The notes under the pieces: model-generated
What the model saw: the letters and a program-made list of their open reading frames with translations, nothing else
What the model was told of the DNA's origin: nothing
The model's database searches: none
Source: Saprospiraceae bacterium
Lineage (GTDB): Bacteria > Bacteroidota > Bacteroidia > Chitinophagales > Saprospiraceae
DNA length: 57,458 nt
Assembly: GCA_016706365.1 (NCBI GenBank)
Contig: JADJJU010000016.1
Location: forward strand, 1 to 57,458
Direction: 5' to 3'
Translations under genes and position numbers: made by a program
In this document: piece after piece, positions 54,888 through 57,458 of the stretch
How positions within the stretch are numbered: the stretch's first letter is position 1
Layout: each line of letters opens with the position of its first letter

Positions 54888-56447
54888 CTACCTGCTACTC
54901 ATTCTGATCACCGGACAAATCATCTCCTCCAGTGAAATACCTCCATGCTGAAAAGTATTGCGGTAATAGTTGTTGTAGTAGTTGTAATTGTTGGGATAAA
55001 GGAAATAAATGTCCTCTTTCGCAAAAATGAATGTCGAACTTACATTGGGTTTAGGTAATCCTGCTTCATCCGGATTCCGGAACTCAAGTACATCTTTGGC
55101 ATCGTACTGAATATTGCGGCCTACTTTATATCTGAGGTTTGTGGTGGTATCTCTGTCTCCCACCATTTTTGAAGGTGTTTTTACACGGATAGTACCATGA
55201 TCGGTCGTTACGATCAGTTTGATTTTGTGCTCAGCGGCTTTTTGCAAGGCAGCCCAGATGGGACTATGCAAAAACCAGGATCTGGTCAATGATCTGTATG
55301 CAGTTTCATCACTTGCCAATTCTTTAAGCACTTCCATTTCTGTACGGGCATGCGACATCATATCGATGAAATTGTACACGATAACAGTCAGGTCATTGTT
55401 GAGATAGTTCAGCACATTATCCTGAATCTGTTTGGCGACTGCCACATTGGTTACTTTGATATATTCAGTCTTTACGGGCTTGCGGAAGGTGCGCTTGACC
55501 TGATCGTCGAGAAACTCAGCTTCGAATTGATTTTTGCCTCCTTCTTCATGATCCTGTACCCACATTTTGGGGAACCGTTTTTGGATATCGATCGGCATCA
55601 AACCGGAGAAGATGGAGTTTCTGCTATATTGAGTAGAGGTAGGTAAAATGCTGCAGAAAATATCTTCTTCCTCTACTTTAAACAACTCAGTAATGATAGG
55701 CTCAATTACTTTCCACTGATCATATCTGAAATTATCCAGCAAAAGCATGATGGTAGGAACTGTCTCCTGCACATGAGGAAATACCTTTGCTCTCATCAGA
55801 TTATTGGACATAATCGGAGTGTCCTCATCGGGACTTTTAATCCATTTTGGATATTTTTTTACGATGAATTTGCTGAATTCATTATTTGCTTCGCTTTTTT
55901 GCATCGCAATAATCTCCATCATCTGGGTAGTCTGAGAGGAATCCAGTTTTAGCTCCCAGTTAATGATCTTTTTATAAATCTCGGCCCATTCCTTGAAATC
56001 GGGACCGGAATTGATATCGAGTGATATTTGACGAAAATCTATCTGATAATCAGAAGAAGTTTTCTCACGCACCAATCTTTTGTTGTCAATGATTTTTTTG
56101 AGTGTCAGCAGAATCTGGTTGGGATTTACAGGCTTGATCAGATAATCAGCAATCTGTGATCCAATAGCTTCTTCCATTACATGTTCTGCTTCATTTTTAG
56201 TGATCATGACCACCGGAATAGCACCATTTTTCTCCTTTATTTTAGCTAAAGTTTCTAATCCTGAAATGCCAGGCATGGATTCATCCAGGAAAATAACATC
56301 CATTTCCGGATCTTTTTCCAGCTCTTCAATAGCATCATATCCATTCGATACTGTAATGACTTCGTATCCTTTATTTTGGAGAAACATCAATTGTGGCTTG
56401 AGCAAATCGATTTCGTCGTCTGCCCATAGTATCTTAATCTTATCCAT
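54888..56447 (-). CDS. porX: PorX, T9SS response regulator with PglZ domain
   Basis: 519 residues. Receiver domain 1-120: acidic pair Asp10-Asp11, phosphoacceptor Asp55 (FLDESMPG), Lys105 (LIKPVNP). A helical linker, then a PglZ/alkaline-phosphatase-fold domain at about 215-515 (LLLDNFRYDQW, TTDHGTIRVKTPSKMVGDRD, FQHGGISLEEMI). PorX with histidine kinase PorY controls T9SS genes through a sigma factor in known Bacteroidota. It fits the T9SS cargo at 1702-4848. Intact. Confidence 0.93.
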   Translation of the reverse strand: MDKIKILWADDEIDLLKPQLMFLQNKGYEVITVSNGYDAIEELEKDPEMDVIFLDESMPGISGLETLAKIKEKNGAIPVVMITKNEAEHVMEEAIGSQIADYLIKPVNPNQILLTLKKIIDNKRLVREKTSSDYQIDFRQISLDINSGPDFKEWAEIYKKIINWELKLDSSQTTQMMEIIAMQKSEANNEFSKFIVKKYPKWIKSPDEDTPIMSNNLMRAKVFPHVQETVPTIMLLLDNFRYDQWKVIEPIITELFKVEEEDIFCSILPTSTQYSRNSIFSGLMPIDIQKRFPKMWVQDHEEGGKNQFEAEFLDDQVKRTFRKPVKTEYIKVTNVAVAKQIQDNVLNYLNNDLTVIVYNFIDMMSHARTEMEVLKELASDETAYRSLTRSWFLHSPIWAALQKAAEHKIKLIVTTDHGTIRVKTPSKMVGDRDTTTNLRYKVGRNIQYDAKDVLEFRNPDEAGLPKPNVSSTFIFAKEDIYFLYPNNYNYYNNYYRNTFQHGGISLEEMICPVIRMSSR

Positions 56448-56581
56448 GTGTTAATCGGGTATTTAAGGGGTTGAGGATTGTGTTTGTATTACCTTTGTGT
56501 AGAAACTTAGATCATTTTGTAGATTTTAACAAGAAAAACAAAATCGGGTTGTAAGATAATCCCTTCAACTTTTTAAATCAT

Positions 56582-57458
56582 ATGAATAAGAAGAAAATCA
56601 TAAACGATCCGGTTTACGGGTTTATTACCATTCCCTATATTATAATCTTCGATTTGATTGAGCATCCGGCATTTCAGCGGCTTCGGCGTATTAGACAAAC
56701 CGGTTTATCTGACTTCGTTTACCCGGGAGCTTTACATACGAGATTTCATCATGCTTTAGGTGCCATGCATCTTATGAAGCAAGCGATTGATGTTCTGCGT
56801 GCGAAAGGCACCGAAATTACTGAGGATGAAGCTGAGGCAGTATGTGTGGCGATTCTTTTACACGATATAGGACATGGACCATTTTCACATGCGCTCGAGC
56901 ATACTTTACTGGATATACATCATGAGACACTTTCACTGGTCATCATGGAGCGAATCAATTTTGAAATGAGTGGTAAAATCACTCTTGCCATTCAGATTTT
57001 TAAAAATGAATACCATAAAACTTTCCTTCATCATCTGGTCTCTTCCCAGCTGGATATGGATCGCATGGATTATCTCAATCGGGACAGTTTTTTCACAGGA
57101 GTAGCAGAGGGTAAAATAGGTTATGATCGTATTATAAAAATGCTGGCAGTCAAGGATGATCAGCTGGTAGTTGAAGAAAAAGGTATTTATTCGATTGAAA
57201 AATTTCTGATGGCCAGAAGAATCATGTACTGGCAAGTTTATTTACATAAAGCTGTTCTTTCTGCCGAACATATGCTCATTCAGACACTCAAAAGAGCTCG
57301 CTTTCTGACTGAACAAGGACAGGATTTACCCGTTTCATCTCAACTTAAATTTTTTCTGAAAAGACATGTCACCGAAAATTCAAATCCTCAAACAGATTGG
57401 CTGAATTGTTATTTTGAACTGGATGATATAGATATTCTCATGGCCCTCAAGCAATTTG
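56582..57458 (+). CDS. HD-domain phosphohydrolase (partial, runs off the window)
   Basis: The first 292 codons are visible. HD motif: LHTRFHHALG (His52, His56) and LLHDIGHGPFSH (His94, Asp95), followed by DMDRMDYLNRDSFFTGV. This is the SAMHD1/dNTPase-like HD family (YdhJ/YpgQ-like branch). Likely a nucleotide phosphohydrolase. Divergent from porX with a 134-nt gap, a neighbourhood recalled from other Bacteroidota. Confidence 0.9.
   Translation, partial: MNKKKIINDPVYGFITIPYIIIFDLIEHPAFQRLRRIRQTGLSDFVYPGALHTRFHHALGAMHLMKQAIDVLRAKGTEITEDEAEAVCVAILLHDIGHGPFSHALEHTLLDIHHETLSLVIMERINFEMSGKITLAIQIFKNEYHKTFLHHLVSSQLDMDRMDYLNRDSFFTGVAEGKIGYDRIIKMLAVKDDQLVVEEKGIYSIEKFLMARRIMYWQVYLHKAVLSAEHMLIQTLKRARFLTEQGQDLPVSSQLKFFLKRHVTENSNPQTDWLNCYFELDDIDILMALKQF

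Overview
The window is from a chromosome of a Bacteroidota bacterium, most likely of the Saprospiria lineage. The evidence is a type IX secretion C-terminal sorting domain, the T9SS regulator PorX, the Bacteroidota-only families DUF4270, DUF4271 and DUF4290, TonB receptors with a carboxypeptidase-like N-terminal domain, an IcmF-type fused mutase, and promoters of the TAnnTTTG (-7) type. Base composition is moderately AT-rich.

Layout: 1-8390 holds the tail of one T9SS-secreted adhesin-like protein, a second complete paralogue, and a secreted lipase with a META domain, separated by long repeat-rich spacers. 8397-16696 (minus strand) carries prfA, a small unknown protein, an ECF sigma factor, the DNA-repair phosphoesterase pdeM, a ~2.4-kb hairpin-repeat array with a broken IS200/IS605 transposase, the ligase-associated DEXH helicase and folB. 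16972-21800 is a plus-strand block: stand-alone GT5 synthase N-domain, DUF4270 lipoprotein, glmS, DUF4290. 21873-34639 is mainly minus strand: TonB receptor with a divergent MarR-like regulator, OmpA lipoprotein, IcmF-type mutase, CoA-type Nudix hydrolase, hemD, DUF4271, corA and a broken mscS. 34850-40541 (plus) holds a DPP-IV-type peptidase, a DUF6265-like protein, ybjQ, smpB, two LVIVD-type lipoproteins and a small beta-barrel-like protein. 40608-44273 (minus) holds a frameshifted vapBC-like pair and gcvP. 44657-51790 (plus) is an apparent five-gene MarR operon (PDZ-alpha/beta hydrolase, DUF885 hydrolase, serine beta-lactamase-like hydrolase, outer-membrane receptor). The end carries a small lipoprotein, metK, porX and an HD-domain phosphohydrolase running off the window.

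The most unusual content is non-coding. Five or more families of structured repeats fill the spacers: (1) at least 40 exact copies of the heptamer AACAGCC/GGCTGTT punctuating low-complexity 'words' in seven intergenic blocks; (2) three dispersed arrays of different perfect hairpins separated by a constant GTGAYGT, some with an apical GCGWAGC mini-hairpin; (3) a ~355-bp tandem unit with four GC-rich hairpins around a dead IS200-type transposase; (4) a ~252-bp unit with two hairpins, in pairs beside the T9SS genes; (5) GAGACG...CGTCTC palindromes; (6) a GCTAATTTATTAGC palindrome.

Several genes carry one-base frameshifts or a stop (gcvP, DUF4271, vapB, vapC, mscS, an outer-membrane receptor, tnpA). 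Several frameshifts look like one missing base in a short A/T run, so assembly error must be weighed against real gene decay. All calls are by eye; no database search was possible.
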